Source: an uncultured Clostridia bacterium
Lineage (GTDB): Bacteria > Bacillota > Clostridia > Christensenellales > Borkfalkiaceae
Assembly (NCBI GenBank): GCA_944363045.1
Contig: CALVTT010000016.1
Span: 1-33,947 of the forward strand
DNA: 33,947 bases
Direction: 5' to 3'
Positions 24,110-32,523 of this stretch are shown in pieces. The notes beneath the pieces were generated by a model. That model saw only the letters and a list, made by a program, of their open reading frames with translations. It searched no databases and was not told the DNA's origin. Both the position numbers and the translations under genes were made by a program. Positions within the stretch are counted from its first letter, which is position 1, and each line of letters starts with the position of its first letter.

Positions 24110-24595
24110 ATGAAAACACGGAAGAGAATTCGTGCGGCGGTTTTGACGGCGGTATTTGCGGCAATCCTGTGCCTTGCGGGGTGTTCCCGGACGCCGAGAT
24201 TATATGAGGGCGTTTGGGCGGCGGAGGATTTGGAAGTAAACGGACTTTCGATCGATCGTTTGGAAATGGCTGTTGAGCTGTGCTCTGAAGAGCCTGCATG
24301 GGACGAGTACGATACCTTCCGTTATCCCGATCGGGATGGTGAGTGGTCGATATATTTCCGCATATCCTTTTTTATTGACGGGGTCAGATCCGAATTCGTA
24401 ACGGCAGACTTTCACAAGCCGAATAACAGGCTGATGTGCTCGCTGACATGGAAGGGCGACGACCTTGTGTTTTTTGGCGATATCTGTGGAAAAGAGGGGG
24501 AGATCTATTTTGACTGCGCTTTGGGCTCGAGCCATCCCGGGTCCGACTGGCAGAAGAATGATTTTTTAGACTTTCAGATGACCGAAGTGCTTTAA
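24110..24595 (+). CDS. Small lipoprotein of unknown function
   Basis: A 161-residue lipoprotein with basic N-terminus and classical lipobox LAGC (Cys25). The mature part is rich in beta-strand patterns and aromatic residues (YEGVWAAEDLEVNG, GEWSIYFRISFFIDG, LTWKGDDLVFFGDI), which could form a small barrel or lipocalin-like domain. I do not recognise a family. The frame is open upstream, but promoter and AAGGGG at 24100-24105 set ATG 24110 as start. It is a stand-alone gene with its own promoter; a terminator follows at 24759. Confidence 0.75.
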   Translation: MKTRKRIRAAVLTAVFAAILCLAGCSRTPRLYEGVWAAEDLEVNGLSIDRLEMAVELCSEEPAWDEYDTFRYPDRDGEWSIYFRISFFIDGVRSEFVTADFHKPNNRLMCSLTWKGDDLVFFGDICGKEGEIYFDCALGSSHPGSDWQKNDFLDFQMTEVL

Positions 24596-24716
24596 GAGGC
24601 AGCAGCACCGTGTCTCGAAGGAGTACCTCTTTGAAGGAAGTATCCGTTGTTATGAGGACGGCGTCGATCGGAAGGCGGTCGTCTCCGCCACGGTGCAGCT
24701 TTTCCCGCAGGGATAA
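24582..24716 (+). pseudogene. Possible coding remnant after the small lipoprotein gene
   Basis: In a different frame from the lipoprotein, about 44 codons are open and end with TAA at 24714-24716. The translation (contains SKEYLFEGSIRCYEDG and ends QLFPQG) looks protein-like, but there is no start codon with a ribosome binding site and the frame is closed by TGA just upstream. It may be the 3' end of a lost gene. Confidence 0.25.
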
Positions 24717-24758
24717 AACAGCGCGCTTTAGATGCGCATGAAACGGTATTCACGAATA

Positions 24759-24784
24759 CCTCGTCCGCAAGGGCGGGGTTTTTT
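24759..24784 (+). terminator. Intrinsic terminator before pyruvate kinase
   Basis: CCTCGTCC (24759-24766) pairs with GGGCGGGG (24771-24778; two G-U pairs) around a GCAA tetraloop of GNRA type, followed by six T. It ends the transcript of the small lipoprotein gene. Confidence 0.88.
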
Positions 24785-24819
24785 CTTCACATTTTTTCCT
24801 ATATTTTTTGAAAAGGGGC

Positions 24820-24847
24820 TTGAATTTTGCGGAAAATATGATAAAAT
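24820..24847 (+). promoter_or_regulatory. Promoter of pyruvate kinase gene
   Basis: TTGAAT (24820-24825), 16 bp and TAAAAT (24842-24847) preceded by TGA as extended -10. It lies 32 bp before the pyk start. Confidence 0.7.
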
Positions 24848-24879
24848 AGAAATAACGATTCAAATAGAGGAGAGTTTCG

Positions 24880-26292
24880 ATGAAAAAGACCAAGATCGTA
24901 TGTACGTTGGGCCCCGCATCCGAGACGCAGGAAGTCATCTCCGCGATGGCTGATGCGGGCATGAACGTTGTCCGCCTCAACTTCTCGCACGGGACGCACG
25001 AAGACCATGCCAAGAAGATCGAGATCATCAAGCGCGTGCGCGCGGAGAAGAACATCCCGCTGCCCATCCTGCTCGACACCAAGGGCCCCGAGTTCCGCAT
25101 CCGCACCTTCAAGGACGGCAAGGTGACCTTGAACGAGGGCGATACCTTCACCTTCACGACGGAGGAGGTCGAGGGCGACGAGACGCGCGTTGCCGTCTCC
25201 TACAAGGGCATCTGCGAGGACCTTCTTCCCGGCGACAAAATTTTGCTCAACAACGGCCTCATGGTCTTTGAAGTGCAGGAAATAAAGGCGCCCGAGGTCA
25301 TCTGTAAGGTGGTCATCGGCGGCGAGCTCTCCTCGCGCAAGAGTATGTTCTTCCCCGAAAAAGAGCTGCACCTCACCTATCTTTCCGAACAGGACAAGAA
25401 GGATCTCCTCTTCGGCATCGAGCACAAGGTGGACTTTGTCGCCTGCTCCTTCGTCTCCCGCGCACAGGACATCGTTGACGTCAGGAACTTCCTGCACGAG
25501 AACGGCTCGGACGACATCGACCTCATCGCCAAGATCGAGAACAGGGCGGGCGTCAACAACCTAAAAGAGATCCTCGAAGTCTCCGACGGCATCATGATCG
25601 GCCGCGGCGACATGGGCGTGGAGATCCCCTACGAGGAGCTGCCCGATATCCAGAAGACCATCATCCGCGCCTGCCGCGTGGCGGGCAAGCGGTGCATCAC
25701 GGCGACGGAGATGCTCGAATCCATGATCAGCAAGCCTCGTCCCACCCGTGCGGAGATCTCCGACGTCGCCAATGCCGTGTACGACGGCTCGAGTGCGGTC
25801 ATGCTCTCGGGTGAGACGGCGGCGGGCGAATATCCCGTCGAGGCGGTCAAGGCGATGGCGCGCATCTGCGTGCAGGCGGAGTCGCGCTCCAAGTTCATCC
25901 AGAAGGTGGACGACGCCGACTTCCAAATCACAAGTCTTTCCGATGCGCTCTCGCATTCGGCGTGCCTGCTGGCGCGTGACGTCAACGCCAAGGCCATCGT
26001 CGTCTGCACCCGCACGGGCGGCACCGCCAAGATGGTCTCCCGCTTCCGCCCCATGATCGACATCATCGGCATGACGACGGACGAGAGGAGCTACCGCAAG
26101 CTCGCCCTGAGCTGGGGCGTCCTGCCCGCGCTCAGCGAGGAATATCACTCCGTCGACGTTTTGTTCCACTTTGCCAAGCAGGCCGCCAAAGATTCGGGGC
26201 TCGTCAAGCCCGGCGACGTCATCGTCATCACGGGCGGCACCCCCAACGGCAAGAGCGGCAACTCCAACCTCATCAACATCGAAGCGATCTGA
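24880..26292 (+). CDS. pyk: Pyruvate kinase
   Basis: A 470-residue glycolytic enzyme: phosphoenolpyruvate plus ADP to pyruvate plus ATP. All hallmark segments are present: KTKIVCTLGPAS at the N-terminus, NFSHG, LDTKGPEFR, the catalytic Lys in AKIENRAG, the metal-binding GRGDMGVEIPYEELP, and the family signature ATEMLESMI...PTRAEISDVANAV. It has A, B and C domains only; the extra C-terminal PEP-utilising domain of Bacillus-type enzymes is missing, as is common in clostridia. The coding sequence is strongly biased to C/G-ending codons, as expected of a highly expressed gene. It has its own promoter, and AGAGGAGAG precedes the start by about 8 bases. Confidence 0.97.
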   Translation: MKKTKIVCTLGPASETQEVISAMADAGMNVVRLNFSHGTHEDHAKKIEIIKRVRAEKNIPLPILLDTKGPEFRIRTFKDGKVTLNEGDTFTFTTEEVEGDETRVAVSYKGICEDLLPGDKILLNNGLMVFEVQEIKAPEVICKVVIGGELSSRKSMFFPEKELHLTYLSEQDKKDLLFGIEHKVDFVACSFVSRAQDIVDVRNFLHENGSDDIDLIAKIENRAGVNNLKEILEVSDGIMIGRGDMGVEIPYEELPDIQKTIIRACRVAGKRCITATEMLESMISKPRPTRAEISDVANAVYDGSSAVMLSGETAAGEYPVEAVKAMARICVQAESRSKFIQKVDDADFQITSLSDALSHSACLLARDVNAKAIVVCTRTGGTAKMVSRFRPMIDIIGMTTDERSYRKLALSWGVLPALSEEYHSVDVLFHFAKQAAKDSGLVKPGDVIVITGGTPNGKSGNSNLINIEAI

Positions 26293-26360
26293 CGGCATAC
26301 GGTCTGCCGCTCAAAGCGCGGCATATCAATGGAATGCGATAAACGAAATGCGCTATAGAG

Positions 26361-26395
26361 CAGGCGGCGCGCCCCGTTCCGGGGCGCGCCGCCTG
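26361..26395. repeat. REP-like GC-rich palindrome, copy 1
   Basis: CAGGCGGCGCGCCCC (26361-26375) pairs exactly with 26381-26395 around GTTCC. It lies between the convergent pyk and PIN genes. The core recurs at 27129-27157 and as half site at 29065-29084, so it is a dispersed repeat that could also act as bidirectional transcription barrier. Confidence 0.75.
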
Positions 26396-26403
26396 TATTC
26401 CGT

Positions 26404-26829
26404 TTATTTCAGCTCCTCGGCCAATCTCTGCAAGAAGGCGGCGGGAGAGAGGATGAGCACCTGCGCTTTTAGAAAGTCGGCTGTATTGCGCGTGACGATG
26501 CAGTCGATCCCCGAGCGGAGAGCCGTCTCCGCCATCACGGCATCTTCAAAGTCGCTCATGGGGGAGGGGATAGCTCTGCGGCAGTCCATGCCGGCAGTAT
26601 CCAGCACCTCAAAGAGAGAGAAAAGTTTGCCAAGCACCTCGCGCGAGTCCCTGTCGCTGTGCGTATGGCGGTGTAAAAGATAGTAGATATCCGTCGAAGC
26701 CTTTGCCGTGATGAAGCCTGAAAAAACATTATTTGCGGCGTGCAGAAAGATCGCCTCGGCGTCCTTGCGGAAGGGTTCGCGGCTCGTGAGCGCATCCAAA
26801 ATGACGCAGGTGTCGATGAGCACCTTCAT
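26404..26829 (-). CDS. PIN-domain toxin (VapC-like)
   Basis: A 141-residue PIN-domain protein, a metal-dependent ribonuclease fold. The N-terminal MKVLIDTCVILD supplies Asp6, a mid-protein DFEDAVMAETA region supplies further acids, and IVTRNTADF near the C-terminus matches the last PIN motif. The start overlaps the antitoxin stop as ATGA, typical of a translationally coupled toxin-antitoxin pair. In such pairs the toxin cleaves tRNA or rRNA when the antitoxin is degraded. It may instead be domesticated; the target is not known. Confidence 0.87.
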   Translation of the reverse strand: MKVLIDTCVILDALTSREPFRKDAEAIFLHAANNVFSGFITAKASTDIYYLLHRHTHSDRDSREVLGKLFSLFEVLDTAGMDCRRAIPSPMSDFEDAVMAETALRSGIDCIVTRNTADFLKAQVLILSPAAFLQRLAEELK

Positions 26830-27041
26830 GACGTTTGCAGCCTCTCGTCACGCGCTGCTTTCTCGTCGGTGTCGGCGGGCAGGACGCCGAAGAGCGAGCG
26901 GGCAGTCTCCACCCGCTCCCCGAAGGGGTTGGTGAGTTTGGAGATTACTTTACCGTTCTTGGTGATGTAGATATCCTCCGTCGCCGAGAGCAGCAGGTAC
27001 TTGCTCAGGTTTTCTTTGAGTTCGGTCGCGGTGATGGACAT
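26826..27041 (-). CDS. Phd/YefM-family antitoxin
   Basis: A 71-residue protein with the Phd/YefM pattern: an N-terminal DNA-binding part (MSITATELKENLSKYL, then DIYITKNGKVISKLTNP) and a flexible C-terminal tail that would wrap around the toxin. AGGAGG lies about 8 bases before the start. It is the first gene of the pair and should bind both the toxin and its own promoter, where palindromes around CGTAC are seen. Confidence 0.88.
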   Translation of the reverse strand: MSITATELKENLSKYLLLSATEDIYITKNGKVISKLTNPFGERVETARSLFGVLPADTDEKAARDERLQTS

Positions 27042-27059
27042 GGCGGGCCTCCTGTATTT

Positions 27060-27109
27060 CGTACTATTATTATAATCAAATCGTACGATTTTGTCAAGTG
27101 GTTCCGTAC
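27060..27109. promoter_or_regulatory. Operator array at the toxin-antitoxin promoter
   Basis: Three CGTAC boxes (27060-27064, 27082-27086, 27105-27109) are spaced 22-23 bp apart. The middle one is the core of the perfect 14-bp palindrome AAATCGTACGATTT (27078-27091), which fills the promoter spacer. This arrangement fits cooperative autorepression by the antitoxin. Confidence 0.65.
27069..27097 (-). promoter_or_regulatory. Promoter of the toxin-antitoxin pair
   Basis: On the - strand TTGACA (27092-27097), 17 bp, TATAAT (27069-27074): full consensus. The spacer is occupied by a palindrome. Confidence 0.9.
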
Positions 27110-27128
27110 ATTTTCCCTGTATGATCGG

Positions 27129-27157
27129 GCGGCGCGCCCCGTTCCGGGGCGCGCCGC
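27129..27157. repeat. REP-like GC-rich palindrome, copy 2
   Basis: GCGGCGCGCCCC (27129-27140) pairs with 27146-27157 around GTTCC. The whole 29 bases equal the core of copy 1 at 26361-26395; the flanking bases differ. It lies in the divergent gap between the antitoxin and AbrB-like genes. Confidence 0.75.
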
Positions 27158-27218
27158 TTTGCTGTTGCCTGTTCGGCGTTCATGTTGGATGGAAGGGACG
27201 GAAAGATCGCTTTTTTCC

Positions 27219-27247
27219 TTGACATTCAATGTGCCACGAATTATAAT
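27219..27247 (+). promoter_or_regulatory. Promoter of the AbrB-ABC transporter operon
   Basis: TTGACA (27219-27224), 17 bp, TATAAT (27242-27247): full consensus. The 40-bp leader carries AAGTAA/AAGTTA-like repeats that could be a site for the AbrB-like protein, and AAAGGAG as ribosome binding site. Confidence 0.9.
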
Positions 27248-27289
27248 AAGTAAGAAAAGTAATACAAGTTATATCCAAAGGAGCAAACA

Positions 27290-27511
27290 ATGGAAAATTT
27301 TCCCGAAGGTAAATTTCTGGCAACCGTAAAGATCGGCCCCAAAGGGCAGATCGTCATCCCTAAAGAGGTGCGTGATATGTTTTCGCTGAACCCGGGAGAT
27401 TCGCTAGTCTTGATGGCAGACAAAGGGCAAGGCATTGCCTTGCAGCCGTTTTCCTATGTGGAATCGTTTTGGAAGGCTGTCAATCATGTAAAGGACGGCG
27501 AGCAAAAATGA
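27290..27511 (+). CDS. AbrB/MazE-like (SpoVT-AbrB fold) DNA-binding protein
   Basis: A 73-residue protein with one swapped-hairpin AbrB domain (about 8-52): KIGPKGQIVIPKEVRDMFSL followed by PGDSLVLMADKGQGIAL. Proteins of this kind bind DNA as dimers and are either transition-state regulators or antitoxins. Here no toxin follows; instead the stop overlaps the ABC ATPase start as ATGA. It most likely controls the transporter operon it heads. The C-terminal 20 residues are specific to this protein. Confidence 0.85.
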   Translation: MENFPEGKFLATVKIGPKGQIVIPKEVRDMFSLNPGDSLVLMADKGQGIALQPFSYVESFWKAVNHVKDGEQK

Positions 27512-28368
27512 ATGCGCTTGAAGTAAAAGAACTGATGAAAGTCTATCCCGAATTCACGCTTGATAAGATCGGGTTTTGCGTGCCGCAGGGGCATATCGTC
27601 GGGCTCATCGGCAGGAATGGTGCAGGGAAAAGCACAGCGATCAAAGGTATCCTGCGGCTCATAGCGGCAGAAGGCGATGTCTCGGTTTTCGGAAAGAATA
27701 TTGATGAGAATGAAATGGCGGTAAAGCAGATGATCGGCTATGTCGGCGGCGGTTTTCGCTATTATCCCATGAACACGCTTGTTTCTATTCGCAAGGCGTA
27801 TGCGCCCTTTTATCCGGCGTGGGATCAAGGCAAGTATGAAAGACTGCTTGCGCAATTTGATTTGTCCGAACGAAAGAAGGTCAAAGAACTTTCCGAGGGC
27901 ATGAAGGTAAAGTTTGCGCTTGCCCTCGCCCTTTCGCACGGAGCAAAGCTGCTCATCATGGACGAACCGACGAGCGGGCTCGATCCGCTTTCGCGTGAAG
28001 AGTTTTGCGACATCGTGTTGCAGCTTGTGCGGGAAGACGGCGTTTCCGTCCTCTTCTCTACGCATATCACGTCCGATTTGATGCGCATTGCCGACGACAT
28101 TGTCTATATCTCGCAGGGCAAGCTGCTTGCGGCTTGCCCGCTGAAAGAGTTGCTCGGTAAATATCGGTTGGCGCGTTTTTGTTCTCTTGCAGACGCAACG
28201 GCTGCCAAAGCCATCGGCGTGAAGGCGGTCAAAGAAGGCTACGAAGGTCTGCTGCCCCGTGATATGCAAATATCAGCGAATGTTGCCGTGTCCGACGCAA
28301 CGATCGATAACATTATTGTGCATTTGGAAAAAGCAAACGAGGAGGAAAGGCATGCTAAATTTAATTAG
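27508..28368 (+). CDS. ABC transporter ATP-binding protein
   Basis: A 286-residue ATPase subunit. Visible motifs: Walker A GRNGAGKST (35-43), signature LSEGM in place of LSGGQ, Walker B LLIMDEPTSGLD and the switch His in FSTHITSD. The layout with a C-terminal tail of about 80 residues is that of exporter ATPases paired with ABC-2 type permeases (YtrB/BcrA-like). The start overlaps the preceding AbrB-like gene by four bases. The substrate is not evident; relatives are involved in export or in resistance to peptides and cell-wall-active compounds. Confidence 0.93.
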   Translation: MNALEVKELMKVYPEFTLDKIGFCVPQGHIVGLIGRNGAGKSTAIKGILRLIAAEGDVSVFGKNIDENEMAVKQMIGYVGGGFRYYPMNTLVSIRKAYAPFYPAWDQGKYERLLAQFDLSERKKVKELSEGMKVKFALALALSHGAKLLIMDEPTSGLDPLSREEFCDIVLQLVREDGVSVLFSTHITSDLMRIADDIVYISQGKLLAACPLKELLGKYRLARFCSLADATAAKAIGVKAVKEGYEGLLPRDMQISANVAVSDATIDNIIVHLEKANEEERHAKFN

Positions 28369-29008
28369 AAAAGAATTGTCTCTTTGTATGCACCCTACGG
28401 CTTTTATCTTTCTCTTCTTTGCCGTGCTTGTTTTCGTACCAAATTATCCGTATGAAGTCATTTTCTTTTTCTCCTGTCTTTCTGTCTTTTTCTGCTGTAT
28501 GATGACAAGGGAAAACGGTGATATTGCATTTTCCTGCGCATTGCCCGTCAAAAAGGAGCATATCCCCCTTGCAAAGATGCTTGTGGTGTTCGGCCTGCAA
28601 GGTATCATTTTGCTGCTTGTCGGGATCATCGGCGCAGTCAAAGGCGCTGTTTTGCCTACGGAACAGTATGTCAATCAAGCGGGGATCTCGGCAAATCTTG
28701 CTTTGGTCGGCAATGGTGCGGTATTGCTCGGCGTGTTCAACTTGATCTTCTTTCCGCGCTATTTCAAATCTCCCGATAAGATCGGCGTTCCGTTCGTGAT
28801 CGGCGCGGTTGTCGTGTTCTTGCTGATCGGCGTTTTCATTGTTTTACGCTGGGCAACGCCGCTGTATTCCGTTACGCTGAACGGGCTGAATTCGCAAAAT
28901 GTCGGCGCAAAAGCGGTTGCTATGATCATAGGGATAGCGATTTATGTTATTCTGTCTAGTATAAGCAGCCAACTATCCATGAGGCACTTTCAGAGGGTCG
29001 ATGTTTAA
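28352..29008 (+). CDS. ABC-2 type transporter permease
   Basis: A 218-residue membrane protein with about six hydrophobic segments (for example 15-50, 75-98, 110-135, 150-170, 190-208) and the N-terminal MLNLIRKELSL typical of ABC-2 permeases. The start with GGAGGAAAGG lies within the last 17 bp of the ATPase gene, so the two are translationally coupled and form one transporter. A cytoplasmic loop has ALPVKKEHIPLAK, often the ATPase contact. The reading frame is open further upstream, but this is only the ATPase shadow. Confidence 0.87.
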   Translation: MLNLIRKELSLCMHPTAFIFLFFAVLVFVPNYPYEVIFFFSCLSVFFCCMMTRENGDIAFSCALPVKKEHIPLAKMLVVFGLQGIILLLVGIIGAVKGAVLPTEQYVNQAGISANLALVGNGAVLLGVFNLIFFPRYFKSPDKIGVPFVIGAVVVFLLIGVFIVLRWATPLYSVTLNGLNSQNVGAKAVAMIIGIAIYVILSSISSQLSMRHFQRVDV

Positions 29009-29022
29009 GGTGTGCTCATGAG

Positions 29023-29055
29023 AAAAGCCATCGGATGTTGTCTCCGATGGCTTTT
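29023..29055. terminator. Intrinsic terminator after the ABC operon
   Basis: AAAAGCCATCGGA (29023-29035) pairs exactly with 29043-29055 around a seven-base loop; the stem ends in TTTT on the + strand and, by its AAAA, in TTTT on the - strand, so it may serve the convergent CGGC gene too. Confidence 0.85.
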
Positions 29056-29064
29056 GCTTGACAT

Positions 29065-29084
29065 TTCCGGGGCGCGCCGCCTGT
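29065..29084. repeat. Half copy of the REP-like palindrome
   Basis: TTCCGGGGCGCGCCGCCTGT equals the right arm of copy 1 (26377-26396). The left arm is missing: the ABC operon terminator precedes it directly. Confidence 0.65.
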
Positions 29085-29100
29085 TAAAATACGCTCTTTT

Positions 29101-29427
29101 TTAGTGGGTATAGTCGATGAGGCGGATATGGGGGAGGTCGCGCTCGATGAGTTCGCGCATCTTCTTTTGGAAGGGGCAGGGATAGCCGATGGGCGTGCCC
29201 TTTGTGATGCAGCTCGCAAGCGCGATGGTGTCCGCGCCCCTCTTTGTAAGCTCCCGCGCGCGCAGCAGCGCTTTTTTGCCGGGGCAGCCGCCGCAGTTGA
29301 TAAAGCCGACGATCTCGATGTCCTCCTCGCCCGCAAAGGCGCCCGTCCTTTCGCGGACGGCCTTGAAGTCTGCCGTGCCGGGGCAGTAGTCCTCCGTCTG
29401 CATACAGCGGATGATGCCGAGTTTCAT
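29101..29427 (-). CDS. CGGC-domain protein, putative metal-binding
   Basis: A 108-residue cytoplasmic protein of the CGGC family. It has the name-giving CGGC (Cys45 and Cys48) in a GFINCGGCPGKKA context, plus Cys8 (IIRCMQTEDYCPG, also Cys15), SCITKG and YPCPF, i.e. a whole set of Cys residues that suggest zinc or iron-sulfur binding. The biochemical function is not known. It is a single gene with its own promoter and an AAAGGGGG site about 7 bases before the start. Confidence 0.85.
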   Translation of the reverse strand: MKLGIIRCMQTEDYCPGTADFKAVRERTGAFAGEEDIEIVGFINCGGCPGKKALLRARELTKRGADTIALASCITKGTPIGYPCPFQKKMRELIERDLPHIRLIDYTH

Positions 29428-29448
29428 GATATTACCCCCTTTTCTTTT

Positions 29449-29477
29449 ATCCTATCACGAAAAGCGGCCGCTGTCAA
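29449..29477 (-). promoter_or_regulatory. Promoter of the CGGC-domain gene
   Basis: On the - strand TTGACA (29472-29477), 17 bp, TAGGAT (29449-29454). The spacer contains the palindrome AGCGGCCGCT, which may be chance. Confidence 0.75.
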
Positions 29478-29509
29478 GGGGCGCGGTAAATTTTAGCGGG
29501 GATATGATC

Positions 29510-30166
29510 TCACCGTTTGCGTTTGGCGAGGACTTCGCCCGTTTCGGCGTCGAGGAGGAGGGCGCAGTTCTCCTCTTTCCCGACGATGCCCACAAAGTAG
29601 TAGCAGCGGCTGCGGCGCAGCAGCCGCACCTGAAATTCGCCCTGAAACTCTCCGCCCGCCGTCATGCGTGAGATGAGCTCTTGTTCCGCCTCCACGGCAA
29701 AATGCAGGGCCTCCTCGGGCGTGAGGGTATTTTGCGTTTTGACGGAGGCCGCCGTCAGCTCCGTCGCCTCGCCGTCTTCCGTGAGGCGCAGGGAGACGCT
29801 CCCTTCGGGGAAGGAGGAGACGCTCTCAGAGAGGAAGTAGTCGCCCTTGACGGTGCGGTAGGAGAGCTCGCCGCTCACCGCGGGCTCGCCGTGGAGGGCG
29901 ACGGAATAGCTTTTTGTGCCGTCGGCGCTCTCTTTGGGCTTCAGCACGATCTCAATGAGCTCCTGTGTGGCGCAGGCGACGCCGTCGGCGGCATAGGGCG
30001 CCTCGCGCGTGATGCAGGAGAGGGTGAGCGAGAAGTCCTCCGTCTCGGCGGAAAAGATGTCGCTCCTGACATCGGAAAGATGTGCGGCATAGTCTTCGCC
30101 CTTGCAGCCCGTCAGCGCGGCGGAGGCAAGAAGGGGGATAAGAAGGAATAAGGCTGTCTTTTTCAT
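29510..30166 (-). CDS. Lipoprotein with possible PepSY-like C-terminus
   Basis: A 218-residue lipoprotein: signal peptide with lipobox LTGC (Cys21). The mature part is beta-rich (SDIFSAETEDFSLTLSC). The last 70 residues (TPEEALHFAVEAEQELI...YYFVGIVGKEENCALLLDAETGEVL) resemble a PepSY-type domain, found in secreted inhibitors and regulators of proteases, with low certainty. No clear Shine-Dalgarno site precedes the ATG. It is transcribed divergently from the next gene, with 140 bp between them. Confidence 0.72.
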   Translation of the reverse strand: MKKTALFLLIPLLASAALTGCKGEDYAAHLSDVRSDIFSAETEDFSLTLSCITREAPYAADGVACATQELIEIVLKPKESADGTKSYSVALHGEPAVSGELSYRTVKGDYFLSESVSSFPEGSVSLRLTEDGEATELTAASVKTQNTLTPEEALHFAVEAEQELISRMTAGGEFQGEFQVRLLRRSRCYYFVGIVGKEENCALLLDAETGEVLAKRKR

Positions 30167-30218
30167 GCTCTAACTTATGAAAACGCGGGGCCATACATGA
30201 CTTTTTTTGCTTTTTCGG

Positions 30219-30247
30219 TTGATTTTTTCGGGGCGATATGGTAAAAT
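30219..30247 (+). promoter_or_regulatory. Promoter upstream of the membrane-anchored protein and guaB
   Basis: TTGATT (30219-30224), 17 bp, TAAAAT (30242-30247) with TGG before the -10 (extended). A second TATAAT at 30287-30292 lacks a -35 box. No purine riboswitch core was recognised in the leader. Confidence 0.65.
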
Positions 30248-30306
30248 AGCTTAAATTATTGCACCACGTCGCTCTATTCCATTCGATATAATTTGGATTT
30301 CACCAT

Positions 30307-32419
<2,113 letters not shown>

Positions 32420-32433
32420 TCTGAACGCAAACA

Positions 32434-32462
32434 AAAACGCCCGACCGAAACTCGGGCGTTTT
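32434..32462 (+). terminator. Intrinsic terminator between guaB and guaA
   Basis: AAAACGCCCGA (32434-32444) pairs with 32452-32462 around a seven-base loop and ends in TTTT. It could be full or partial; I could not see a separate promoter for guaA in the 60 bp that follow. Confidence 0.82.
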
Positions 32463-32523
32463 CCCATTGAAACGCGGCAGCGGCCCTCGGTTTCGCCTTG
32501 CCGCAGCTTTTTAAGGAGTAACT

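Noticed and set aside
30248..30306. Possible purine riboswitch before the guaB operon
   Set aside because: The leader is too short and lacks the conserved aptamer core; nor was one seen before guaA.
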